17,246 nucleotides of DNA from Alphaproteobacteria bacterium (GTDB taxonomy: Bacteria > Pseudomonadota > Alphaproteobacteria > UBA2136 > UBA6156). This document shows, piece by piece, positions 1 through 6,426 of this stretch. Both the position numbers and the translations under genes were made by a program. Below the pieces are notes generated by a model. That model did no database searches and was not told the origin of the DNA. It was given only the letters and a program-made list of their open reading frames with translations. Numbering within the stretch: the first letter of the stretch is position 1; every line of letters begins with the position of its first letter. The DNA lies in the NCBI GenBank assembly GCA_027490875.1, contig JAIXXE010000180.1, positions 1 through 17,246 of the forward strand. The letters are read 5' to 3'.

Positions 1-248
1 CCAGCCACAGTAGCCTGCAAGACTGCAGGGTGCTGATGCAGCGACCCCAGCAGGGCCTCGGCCACTGCGCGCGGGTTCTGCCCCAATGGCTTGGCCAAGA
101 CCATGGCGGCATTGGTGGCGAGGTCGCCATGGGTGGGGTCGCGCGGGGCCTCCAGTGTGACGACTGCCACGGTCTGATCCTCTAACGCGGGGTAGAGGGA
201 AGCAATGCTTTGGTGCAGGTGGGCGAGCAAGGATGCGTACAGAGTCAT
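1..248 (-). CDS. argS: Arginyl-tRNA synthetase, N-terminal part (cut by window edge)
   Basis: This gene attaches arginine to tRNA-Arg in the cytoplasm. Reading the minus strand from the ATG at 248 gives 82 codons with no stop, running off the left edge. The translation contains PRDPTHGDLATNAAMVLAKP, which matches the conserved start of bacterial ArgS (the N-terminal additional domain that contacts the tRNA). The catalytic Rossmann domain with its HIGH motif lies outside the window, so completeness cannot be judged. It lies downstream of the rpoA terminator, so it probably has its own promoter. The SD is weak (AAAGA before the ATG). It occupies the place where rplQ (L17) is normally found. The family call is confident despite the short length. 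Confidence 0.87.
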   Translation of the reverse strand, partial: MTLYASLLAHLHQSIASLYPALEDQTVAVVTLEAPRDPTHGDLATNAAMVLAKPLGQNPRAVAEALLGSLHQHPAVLQATVA

Positions 249-310
249 GCAGCATCTTTACGATATTTCGGGGCTTTCTCCAAGAGGCCCAAGCCCCCAA
301 AGCCTGTCAT

Positions 311-334
311 AAAAAACGGCCCCCTAAGGGGCCG
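311..334 (-). terminator. Rho-independent terminator after rpoA
   Basis: On the minus strand a 7-bp perfect GC-rich stem (CGGCCCC at 317-323 with GGGGCCG at 328-334, 4-nt loop) is followed by six T residues (311-316). It starts 19 nt past the rpoA stop and ends the infA-rpoA transcript before argS. Confidence 0.88.
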
Positions 335-352
335 AGATTCAAACCAATCAGC

Positions 353-1369
353 CTACTGAACCTGTTGGCTCAGGCGACGGGCCAAGTCTTCGATGTTTTC
401 GGGCGGCCAGTTTTCCAGGCGCATCCCGAGGCCCAAGCCCATCTGACCGAGCAGATCCTTGATCTCGTTCAAGCTCTTGCGGCCAAAGTTGGGGGTTTTA
501 AGCATTTCGCTTTCGGTCTTTTGCACCAGGTCGCCGATGTAGACGATGTTCTCGTTCTTCAAGCAGTTGGCGCTGCGGACAGAAAGTTCCAGCTCGTCCA
601 CCTTCATCAACAGGTGTGGGTTGATGTCGATGAGTTCATCGCTGCGCTTGCTGTCGTCGGCAATGTCTTCAAAGTTAATGAACACGCCCAGTTGGTCTTG
701 CAGAATACGGGCGGCAAAGGCCAACGCATCTTCAGGAGTGGCAACACCGGTGGTTTCAACGTCCATCACCAATTTGTCGTAGTCGGTAATCTGGCCAACC
801 CGTGCATCGCTTACTTTAAAGCTAACGCGGCGAATGGGGCTGTAGATGGCGTCAATCAGCAACGTACCGGCTGGGCGTTCCAGCGCCTTGCGGTCGGTGG
901 CTGGGCTATAGCCTTTGCCGGTGCCAACAGTAAGTTCCATCCGCAGTTCGCCCTTTTCAGAGAGCGTGCAAATGTGGTGGTGTGGGTCGACCACTTCAAT
1001 GTCATGGCCGAGTTGAATATCGGCAGCTGTGACCGGGCCTGCACCTTTTTTGTGCAGAATCACAGTTTTGGGTTCGCTCGCGTGGCTACGCACAGCCAGA
1101 GCCTTCAGGTTCAGAATAATCTCGGTCAGGTCTTCCATCACGCCCGGCAGGGTGGCAAACTCGTGTACAGCCCCTTCAACCTTAAGGCTGGTAATGGCAG
1201 CCCCTTGCAGGCTAGAAAGCAGGACGCGACGCAGGGCATTCCCCAGCGTATGGCCAAAGCCGCGCTCGAGCGGTTCGACGGTAAAGGTTGCAAGTTTTTT
1301 GGTATCACCGGCACTCATCCCCACTTTGGTGGGTTTAATGAGTTCCTTCCAGTTGGCTTGAATTTGCAT
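353..1369 (-). CDS. rpoA: DNA-directed RNA polymerase alpha subunit
   Basis: The alpha subunit dimerises to start RNA polymerase assembly, and its C-terminal domain contacts UP elements and activators. At 338 aa it is full length. The N-terminal domain (about 1-235) contains the dimerisation signature RGFGHTLGNALRRVLLSS near residue 36. After a linker, the C-terminal helix-hairpin-helix domain (about 255-325) has LSVRSANCL and FGRKSLNEIKDLL. The ATG at 1369 is preceded by GGAG at 7-nt spacing. It is the last gene of the alpha cluster. rpsD is not upstream, which is usual in alphaproteobacteria, but rplQ is not downstream, which is unusual. Confidence 0.98.
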   Translation of the reverse strand: MQIQANWKELIKPTKVGMSAGDTKKLATFTVEPLERGFGHTLGNALRRVLLSSLQGAAITSLKVEGAVHEFATLPGVMEDLTEIILNLKALAVRSHASEPKTVILHKKGAGPVTAADIQLGHDIEVVDPHHHICTLSEKGELRMELTVGTGKGYSPATDRKALERPAGTLLIDAIYSPIRRVSFKVSDARVGQITDYDKLVMDVETTGVATPEDALAFAARILQDQLGVFINFEDIADDSKRSDELIDINPHLLMKVDELELSVRSANCLKNENIVYIGDLVQKTESEMLKTPNFGRKSLNEIKDLLGQMGLGLGMRLENWPPENIEDLARRLSQQVQ

Positions 1370-1434
1370 GGGAGGTCTCCGTTTTGTTCTGTCTCAGTCA
1401 ACCATATGGCACCGTTTGAGCTGGCCCAGAGATT

Positions 1435-1473
1435 GGCGCGGCGGTGCACAGACCGCGCCAGCCCCGTGGGGCT
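1435..1473 (-). other. Pair of stem-loops between rpsK and rpoA
   Basis: The 108-bp gap between rpsK and rpoA holds two adjacent hairpins. One is AGCCC/GGGCT (1460-1473) just past the rpsK stop. The other is GGCGCGG (1435-1441) with CCGCGCC (1453-1459). Neither is followed by a T tract, so they are more likely RNA-processing, stability or translational elements than terminators. Function is not shown by the sequence. Confidence 0.5.
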
Positions 1474-1477
1474 TAGC

Positions 1478-1900
1478 TTACACGCGGCGACGCTTAACCT
1501 GGCGGCAGCCGTTGTGGGGGATGGCAGTCACATCACGAATGCTGTGGATTTCAAAGCCAATGGCTTGCAGGCCACGCAGCGCGCTTTCGCGGCCAGAGCC
1601 TGGGCCTTTAAGCTGGACTTCCAGCGTGCGTACACCGTGCTCGCGGGCGGCACGACCGGCGCCTTCGGCAGCTTGCTGGGCGGCAAAGGGAGTACCCTTG
1701 CGGCTACCCTTAAAGCCTTGGCTTCCGGCGCTTCCCTGGGCAATGGTGTTGCCCTGAAAGTCGGTGATGGTCACAATCGTGTTGTTGAAGGTAGAAAGCA
1801 CGTGAGCCACAGCCGAACTGATGTTCTTGCGGTCTTTACGCTTCATCGGGCGGACAGCAGCAGCGCCAGCCTTTTGGTTACCTTTGGCGGGGGTGTTCAT
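1478..1900 (-). CDS. rpsK: 30S ribosomal protein S11
   Basis: S11 sits on the platform of the small subunit and helps shape the E site and the Shine-Dalgarno helix cleft. At 140 aa it is slightly longer than the common 129 aa because of an Ala/Lys-rich N-terminus (about residues 1-22). The core is clear: SSAVAHVLSTFNNTIVTITD, then GFKGSRKGTPFAAQQAAE, and the C-terminal IRDVTAIPHNGCRQVKRRRV. The ATG at 1900 follows GGAGAGG. The gap from rpsM is 19 nt, so the two are cotranscribed. Confidence 0.97.
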   Translation of the reverse strand: MNTPAKGNQKAGAAAVRPMKRKDRKNISSAVAHVLSTFNNTIVTITDFQGNTIAQGSAGSQGFKGSRKGTPFAAQQAAEGAGRAAREHGVRTLEVQLKGPGSGRESALRGLQAIGFEIHSIRDVTAIPHNGCRQVKRRRV

Positions 1901-1919
1901 GGTAGTTTAGCCTCTCCGC

Positions 1920-2300
1920 TTACTTGCTTACGATTTTCTTGCCAGCCACGCCAACCTTGCGCGGGCCTTTACGGGTCCGGGCATTGCTGTGGGTGCGTTG
2001 GCCACGCACGGGCAGCCCCTTGCGGTGGCGCAGGCCACGGTAGCAGCCTAAATCCATCAAGCGCTTAATGTTAAGGCTTACTTGACGGCGCAAATCCCCT
2101 TCCACCGGGAAGGAAGCATCGATGACATTCCGGATACGGGAAATTTCATCTTCGCTTAAGGTGTTAACCCGCTTGGTGGGTTCTACCTTGGCAGCTTTAA
2201 GAATATTATAGGTATTGGAAGGCCCAACTCCGTAAAGGTAAGTTAAGGCAATCCAGACTTGTTTGTCAGTTGGAATATTGACACCCGCGATACGCGCCAC
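1920..2300 (-). CDS. rpsM: 30S ribosomal protein S13
   Basis: S13 lies in the head of the 30S subunit and forms intersubunit bridges with L5 and the P-site tRNA. Length (126 aa) is normal. It opens with MARIAGVNIPTDKQVWIALT and has the typical basic tail GLRHRKGLPVRGQRTHSNAR followed by KGPRKVG. The start is GTG at 2300, supported by AAGGAG 8 nt upstream. It stands between the divergent rpmJ and rpsK. The 69-bp leader before it carries a small hairpin (TGTTAG/CTAACA, 2342-2356), of unknown meaning. Confidence 0.97.
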   Translation of the reverse strand: MARIAGVNIPTDKQVWIALTYLYGVGPSNTYNILKAAKVEPTKRVNTLSEDEISRIRNVIDASFPVEGDLRRQVSLNIKRLMDLGCYRGLRHRKGLPVRGQRTHSNARTRKGPRKVGVAGKKIVSK

Positions 2301-2369
2301 AGGCTACACTCCTTGTCGATTGATCGTTGTAAGCTGAACGTTGTTAGAACCTAACATGAACAACCGTGT

Positions 2370-2537
2370 TTAACCCTGCGTTACGGCGTAACGGCCCGCT
2401 TTACCATTGACGCGCTTGTCACGCATGATAATCCGGACCCGACCCAAAAACTTACCGGCCTTGTTACGGGTACGGCGGGTGGTCTGGAGTTTACGATCCC
2501 GTACTTTCTCAGCACGAATGGATGAAATATAACGCAT
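2370..2537 (-). CDS. rpmJ: Divergent 50S ribosomal protein L36
   Basis: A 55-codon gene on the minus strand opens MRYISSIRAEKVRDRKLQTT and ends RYAVTQG. It aligns with the proteobacterial Cys-less L36 pattern: a start of the type MKxxSSLKSLKxRD, a Lys/Arg run, G[RK]xxxI, and a terminal QG. Normal L36 is about 41 aa. This copy appears to carry an insertion of about 9-13 residues near 23-31 (TRNKAGKFL). It has no cysteines, so it cannot bind zinc as classical L36 does. Position between infA and rpsM is the canonical rpmJ slot. SD AAGGAAG lies 9 nt before the ATG. The L36 call rests on ends, charge and position, since similarity is modest. Confidence 0.75.
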   Translation of the reverse strand: MRYISSIRAEKVRDRKLQTTRRTRNKAGKFLGRVRIIMRDKRVNGKAGRYAVTQG

Positions 2538-2582
2538 TTTTTAAGTCTTCCTTAGGCTTATGGGGCGCATTAGCATCAATAA

Positions 2583-2602
2583 AGGGGGCTGGCAAGCCCC
2601 CT
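2583..2602 (-). terminator. Hairpin between infA and rpmJ, weak terminator or attenuator
   Basis: A perfect 8-bp stem (AGGGGGCT 2583-2590 with AGCCCCCT 2595-2602, loop GGCA) lies 19 nt past the infA stop. On the minus strand it is followed by only a short TTTATT run, so it may reduce rather than stop transcription into rpmJ-rpoA. Confidence 0.5.
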
Positions 2603-2621
2603 CTGATAACTTTTTAAGCAC

Positions 2622-2879
2622 CTAACGGGAGGGACGAGGCATCATCCCGGGTGGCGGGGCCACTTTTTCCCGGAATGTGATGCGACCCTTGGTCAGGTCA
2701 TAGGGGGTCATTTCAACTTTAACCTTGTCACCTTCCAGAATACGGATGTTGTTTTGGCGCATCTTTCCTGCCACATGGCACAGCACCACCACCCCATTTT
2801 CCAGCTTAACCCGGAACATCGTGTTTGGCAGTGATTCAGTCACCACCCCATCAAATTCAATTACATCGCTTTTGGCCAT
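2622..2879 (-). CDS. infA: Translation initiation factor IF-1
   Basis: IF-1 occupies the A site of the 30S subunit during initiation and assists IF-2 and IF-3. The 85-aa product is a single OB-fold (S1-like) domain: MAKSDVIEFDGVVTESLPN, then MFRVKLENG, HVAGKMRQNNIRILEGDKV and VEMTPYDLTKGRITFR. This is the alphaproteobacterial IF-1 style. It has a C-terminal tail PPPGMMPRPSR, about 13 residues longer than the usual 72 aa. The SD before the ATG is poor. It is divergent from lipB with 111 bp between the start codons, where I see no convincing promoter. Confidence 0.97.
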   Translation of the reverse strand: MAKSDVIEFDGVVTESLPNTMFRVKLENGVVVLCHVAGKMRQNNIRILEGDKVKVEMTPYDLTKGRITFREKVAPPPGMMPRPSR

Positions 2880-2990
2880 GGGTGGGCTCTAACCCATTTA
2901 ACGCAGCGGTGCAAGGCCCCATGTGGCTTCTAGGCAGGAATTACCCCGAAACCATTGCCACACCTGCTTGGCTGTGGCAGCAGGTAGCAT

Positions 2991-3596
2991 ATGTTGCGAT
3001 GTACCCCAACGTACTGGCCCGGGTTAACCCCCTATCCTGCCGCCCTTGAGGCGCTGGAGCGAGCCGCCGCCACCGTGGCCCATGGGGCCCCTGAACAGCT
3101 GATTTTGGCCGAACACCCTGCCCTGCTTACCTGTGGCAGCAGCGCCCAAAGGGCCGACACTGGCACCGGTCACACTTTGCCAATTTACACCAGCAACCGT
3201 GGTGGGCAGGTAACCTTTCATGGCCCTGGGCAGCGGCTGATTTACCCCGTGGTGAAGTTGGATGACCGTTGGCAGCACGATATCCGGCGCTACATGCGCT
3301 GGTTGCAGGAGTCGGTTCAACGTGCCTGTTTACACCTAGGCACCCCCACCACCCTTAAAACCGGAGCAGAACTGGGCCTGTGGGTCGGCGAGCGTAAGTT
3401 GGCGGCCTTTGGGGTACGGGTGAGGAAAGGCGTGGCCTTTCATGGCGCATCCCTTAATGTTTTTAATGATTTGGATATTTACAACCACTTCACTCCCTGT
3501 GGTTTGGTCAACAGCCAAGCTGCCAGACTGTGCGACAGTGTGCCGGCCATCACCATGGCGGCTGTGGATGACGCGCTGGTTGCTGCGCTCTGTTAA
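2991..3596 (+). CDS. lipB: Octanoyl-[acyl-carrier-protein]:protein octanoyltransferase
   Basis: LipB moves the octanoyl group from ACP to lipoyl domains of enzymes such as pyruvate dehydrogenase, the first step of lipoate biosynthesis in the cytoplasm. The 201-aa product has the family signature RGGQVTFHGPGQRLIYPV (residues 70-87), the conserved catalytic Lys (K136 in VGERKLAAFGVRVRKG) and the catalytic Cys (C170 in FTPCGL). An in-frame stop at 2985-2987 limits the start to ATG 2991 or later. No good SD is visible. It lies on the opposite strand to the flanking genes, converges on the amidase gene with only 24 nt between stops, and diverges from infA. Confidence 0.94.
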   Translation: MLRCTPTYWPGLTPYPAALEALERAAATVAHGAPEQLILAEHPALLTCGSSAQRADTGTGHTLPIYTSNRGGQVTFHGPGQRLIYPVVKLDDRWQHDIRRYMRWLQESVQRACLHLGTPTTLKTGAELGLWVGERKLAAFGVRVRKGVAFHGASLNVFNDLDIYNHFTPCGLVNSQAARLCDSVPAITMAAVDDALVAALC

Positions 3597-3620
3597 CTGT
3601 TTACAACTCTGGCAAGCCGC

Positions 3621-4907
3621 CTAGTAATGCACGTGTTCCTTGACGTGGTTCATAATGCCATCGGCAATCCGGCGGGCCAGACGCTTACGGAAGGCTGGGT
3701 CGGCCAGCTGACGCTCTTCACGTGGGTTGGAAAGATAACCCATTTCAATCAACACGCTCGGCACATCGGGGGCTTTGAGCACCCTAAAGCCTGCAAACAG
3801 CGGTTCGGCGCGGCGTACCTGCGTCACTTTGCCCATTTCGGTTAAAATCGCCTGGGCCAAATAGCTGCTGTTGTTGCGGGTTTCGCGCTGTACCAGCGAA
3901 ATCAGAATATTCTGCACTTCGGGGCTTTCGCGGTCGATTGCCACCCCTGCCAGAATGTCGCCGTCGTTTTCCTTATCGGCCAAACGCGCGGCTTCGCGGT
4001 CGCTGGCGCGGTCGCTCACCACATAGGTGGTGGCGCCAATCACGTTGGACTTGGTTGGGTGGATATCCGCATGAATACTCACGAAAAGATCGCTTTGTGC
4101 CCGTTGGGCAATCCGCACACGCTCGGCCAGCGGAATGAAACGGTCGTCGCTGCGGGTAAGCACCACCTTAACCTTTTGCTTTTCCAGAATTTCCTTAATT
4201 TGTTTGGCCACATCCAAAACAATATTTTTTTCACATAGTTTCAATACCTTACCGCAGCCACCGGGGTCGACGCCGCCATGCCCGGGATCGAGCGTGACTG
4301 TAACCTGCTGATTCTTATCGTTATGCACGACACGGCGCGGCACCACGGGTGCGGGTTCTTCATCAATCCGGATAGGGTGCACGGAAGGGGCCCTGCCCTC
4401 ATCCACCACATCGGCAGGCGGGGGAATGTTGGTAGGCTGCTGGCCTTTGCCCACCGGCAGGACATCCAGCACCATCCGCATGCCACGGTCGTCGCGGGGG
4501 GGAATGGTAAACAGATTGATGCGGGAGGGTTTGTTGAGGTCCAGTACCATCCGCACCGTATGGGGGCGGAACCGGCCAGCCCGCATGCTCTTGACCAATC
4601 CCCCCTTGGGGAGTGCTAAAAAGTTGGGGCTATCGGCAAAGGTAACATCGGCAAAATCAATCACCATCCGGTTGGGTTGAGGCAAGGTAAACCAGCGAAA
4701 ATCGCGTTGGGATTCGGTTGCCAGCGGAGAAAACTCCAGCACAATCCGCATCGCTCCACCCGGTTGTTCGCCAACCCGAATTTCCTGCACGGTGGCAACA
4801 TTCAGGCTGGCGTCTTCGGCGGCCTGGCTTCCGCGCGGTGGCCATACCGAAAGCATCCCCACCAATGGCAGCAGCAGCACAGCAAACACCATCAGCTTAC
4901 GCCACAC
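3621..4907 (-). CDS. N-acetylmuramoyl-L-alanine amidase, AmiC-like (AMIN + Amidase_3)
   Basis: This is a periplasmic zinc hydrolase that cuts the amide bond between MurNAc and the stem peptide, usually for daughter-cell separation. I choose GTG 4907 because GAGGAG lies exactly 9 nt upstream and it gives a clean signal peptide: MWRKL, a hydrophobic core to about residue 22, then SQA before EDA. Longer reading is open to TTG 4985. The AMIN domain covers about 36-152. After a proline-rich linker, Amidase_3 has DPGHGGVDPG (zinc His210), zinc Glu226, SIHAD (zinc His279) and VLIEMGYLSN (catalytic Glu388). The segment about 295-345 matches the autoinhibitory helix region of AmiB/AmiC. The start overlaps the permease stop by 11 nt, implying translational coupling. 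Confidence 0.92.
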   Translation of the reverse strand: MWRKLMVFAVLLLPLVGMLSVWPPRGSQAAEDASLNVATVQEIRVGEQPGGAMRIVLEFSPLATESQRDFRWFTLPQPNRMVIDFADVTFADSPNFLALPKGGLVKSMRAGRFRPHTVRMVLDLNKPSRINLFTIPPRDDRGMRMVLDVLPVGKGQQPTNIPPPADVVDEGRAPSVHPIRIDEEPAPVVPRRVVHNDKNQQVTVTLDPGHGGVDPGGCGKVLKLCEKNIVLDVAKQIKEILEKQKVKVVLTRSDDRFIPLAERVRIAQRAQSDLFVSIHADIHPTKSNVIGATTYVVSDRASDREAARLADKENDGDILAGVAIDRESPEVQNILISLVQRETRNNSSYLAQAILTEMGKVTQVRRAEPLFAGFRVLKAPDVPSVLIEMGYLSNPREERQLADPAFRKRLARRIADGIMNHVKEHVHY

Positions 4908-5745
4908 GGGTGAAGTCTCCTCTTTTGCCAACCGAGCTACCATTGCCCGCCCCACGCTGGCTAGCCCGTAACAGTACATGACCAAACAGGGTGAGGCTTA
5001 TCAGCACCAAGGCCGGCGCCACCACCAACAGGGGGCTTGCCAATACCTCGCGCAGGCCGTCCCGAAGCATCCCGCCCAAGCTGGGCGTTGGGGCTGGAAT
5101 ACCCAAGCCCAGAAAGCTCAGGCCTGCTTCGGCTACCATCGCCCCAACGGCCACCAGCAGGGCTTCAACGCGCAAGGGGCCTAAAACATTGGGCAACAAG
5201 TGCCGCCATGCTAACCGCAAAGGGCGCACGCCCGCCAACTGCGCAGCTGCTAAAAAAGGTTGCTGGCGCAACTGCTGAACCTGCACCCGCGTTAGCCGAT
5301 AAAAACCCACCCAACCCAGCACGCCAAGGCAGAGCACGACATTCAGTACGCTGCCACCAAGCAACGCAGTCAGGGCCATGGCCAACAGGATGCCTGGAAA
5401 ACTTAAGACCATATCGGCAATCCGGCCCACAAGACTGTCGGTCACGCCACCAAGCCAACCAGCCAACAGGCCAAGCGGTACCCCTATCAGGCTGGATAAG
5501 GTTAAAACCCCAGCCGCCACGATGAGCGAAAGTTGCACCCCTGCCAATAACCTTGCAAAAACGTCGCGCCCAAGGTCATCGGTACCAAGCCAATGGCTTT
5601 GGGAAGGTGGTTGCAAGACTGTTGCAAGATTAATCTCGGTCGGAACAGGCAAGGCAAGAGACAGGAACAACACCACCACAAGGCAGCCCAGCAGCAGCAC
5701 CATCCCAAGTTTCATAGGCCCAAGGTTAGCCCATAAGCCCCCCAA
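4897..5745 (-). CDS. ABC transporter permease, DppC/OppC family (lone subunit)
   Basis: This is an inner-membrane permease subunit of a peptide/nickel-type importer. The 282-aa product shows an N-terminal membrane segment (about 12-33), the family motif HWLGTDDLGRDVFARLLAG (51-69), about five further hydrophobic segments, and the EAA loop AAAQLAGVRPLRLAWRHLLP (166-185) that docks the ATPase. The start is TTG 5745, with AAAGG overlapping the adk stop (TAAAGG) and 9-11 nt spacing. ATG 5715 is the alternative and lacks an SD. No partner permease (DppB-like), ATPase or binding protein lies nearby, so its substrate cannot be inferred. An interaction with other subunits encoded elsewhere is assumed. 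Confidence 0.88.
   Translation of the reverse strand: MGGLWANLGPMKLGMVLLLGCLVVVLFLSLALPVPTEINLATVLQPPSQSHWLGTDDLGRDVFARLLAGVQLSLIVAAGVLTLSSLIGVPLGLLAGWLGGVTDSLVGRIADMVLSFPGILLAMALTALLGGSVLNVVLCLGVLGWVGFYRLTRVQVQQLRQQPFLAAAQLAGVRPLRLAWRHLLPNVLGPLRVEALLVAVGAMVAEAGLSFLGLGIPAPTPSLGGMLRDGLREVLASPLLVVAPALVLISLTLFGHVLLRASQRGAGNGSSVGKRGDFTRVA
4917..4922 (-). promoter_or_regulatory. Shine-Dalgarno that fixes the amidase start
   Basis: GAGGAG on the minus strand, 9 nt before GTG 4907 and inside the 3' end of the permease gene. No comparable site precedes TTG 4985, ATG 4979, ATG 4943 or ATG 4892. Confidence 0.7.
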
Positions 5746-5757
5746 GTTCCAGCACCT

Positions 5758-6414
5758 TTAATCGTCGTGCTGGCCGGAGAGCTCGGACGTAATAATGGTG
5801 TTGACGGTGTCGATCCCTGCCATCCCATCGATTTCAACATGGCGATTCTGGGCCCTGTAATAGGCAATCACGGGGGCCGTTTGTTCGCGGTAAACTTCCA
5901 GCCGATGGGTAACCACGGCGGGCTGGTCGTCGTCGCGCTGAATTAGCGTTTCGCCGCTCTCGTCGCAAACCCCAGCAACCTTGGGTGGGTTATAAACCAC
6001 ATGATACACCCGCTTGGAGGTTGGGGCATAGAGCCTGCCCGCACGCCGCTTCACCAAGGCGTTTTCATCAACCACCAATTCAAAAATTTTATCGAGGTGC
6101 AGATGGTGGTCTTCCAGCCATGCATCGAGGGCTAACGCCTGCGCGACCGTGCGGGGGTAGCCATCCAGAATCACGCCGTTGGCACAGTCGGGGTTATCGA
6201 GGCGTTCAAAGACCAAGCGATTGACCAGTTCATCCCCGACCAAATCGCCCCGCTCCATCACATCCTTAACCTGCTGGCCGACTGGCGTTTGCGCAGCTAT
6301 CGCGGCCCGAAACATATCACCCGTTGAAAAGGCAGGCACGCTGAACTGCTTGGACAGCATGGCTGATTGGGTCCCCTTACCAGCACCGGGTGGGCCATAC
6401 AGTACAATAATCAC
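5758..6414 (-). CDS. adk: Adenylate kinase
   Basis: Adk interconverts ATP + AMP and 2 ADP in the cytoplasm. The 218-aa product has the P-loop GPPGAGKGTQ (7-16), AMP-binding segment STGDMFRAAI (30-39), DGYPRT (84-89), and a full-length LID domain (about 126-163) with RVYHVVYNPPKV and QRDDD. The LID has a single cysteine (C150), so it is the non-zinc type. The start is GTG 6414 with AAAGG as SD, formed by the secY stop region (TAAAGG). This implies coupling to secY 12 nt upstream. secY-adk adjacency is standard in proteobacteria. Confidence 0.97.
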   Translation of the reverse strand: MIIVLYGPPGAGKGTQSAMLSKQFSVPAFSTGDMFRAAIAAQTPVGQQVKDVMERGDLVGDELVNRLVFERLDNPDCANGVILDGYPRTVAQALALDAWLEDHHLHLDKIFELVVDENALVKRRAGRLYAPTSKRVYHVVYNPPKVAGVCDESGETLIQRDDDQPAVVTHRLEVYREQTAPVIAYYRAQNRHVEIDGMAGIDTVNTIITSELSGQHDD

Positions 6415-6426
6415 GAGATACTACCT

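Noticed and set aside
233..2068. A 611-codon plus-strand open frame opposite rpoA, rpsK and rpsM
   Set aside because: It is antisense to three certain genes, has low-complexity shadow composition, no SD and no recognisable domain. Long antisense frames are common opposite GC-rich ribosomal genes.
2880..2990. Divergent promoters for infA and lipB
   Set aside because: Only poor matches (such as TTGCAC with TAGAGC) were found by eye, too weak to report as features.
4908..4985. A longer amidase N-terminus from TTG 4985 or ATG 4943
   Set aside because: It would overlap the permease gene more deeply, lacks an SD and spoils the signal peptide; GTG 4907 has a well-placed GAGGAG.
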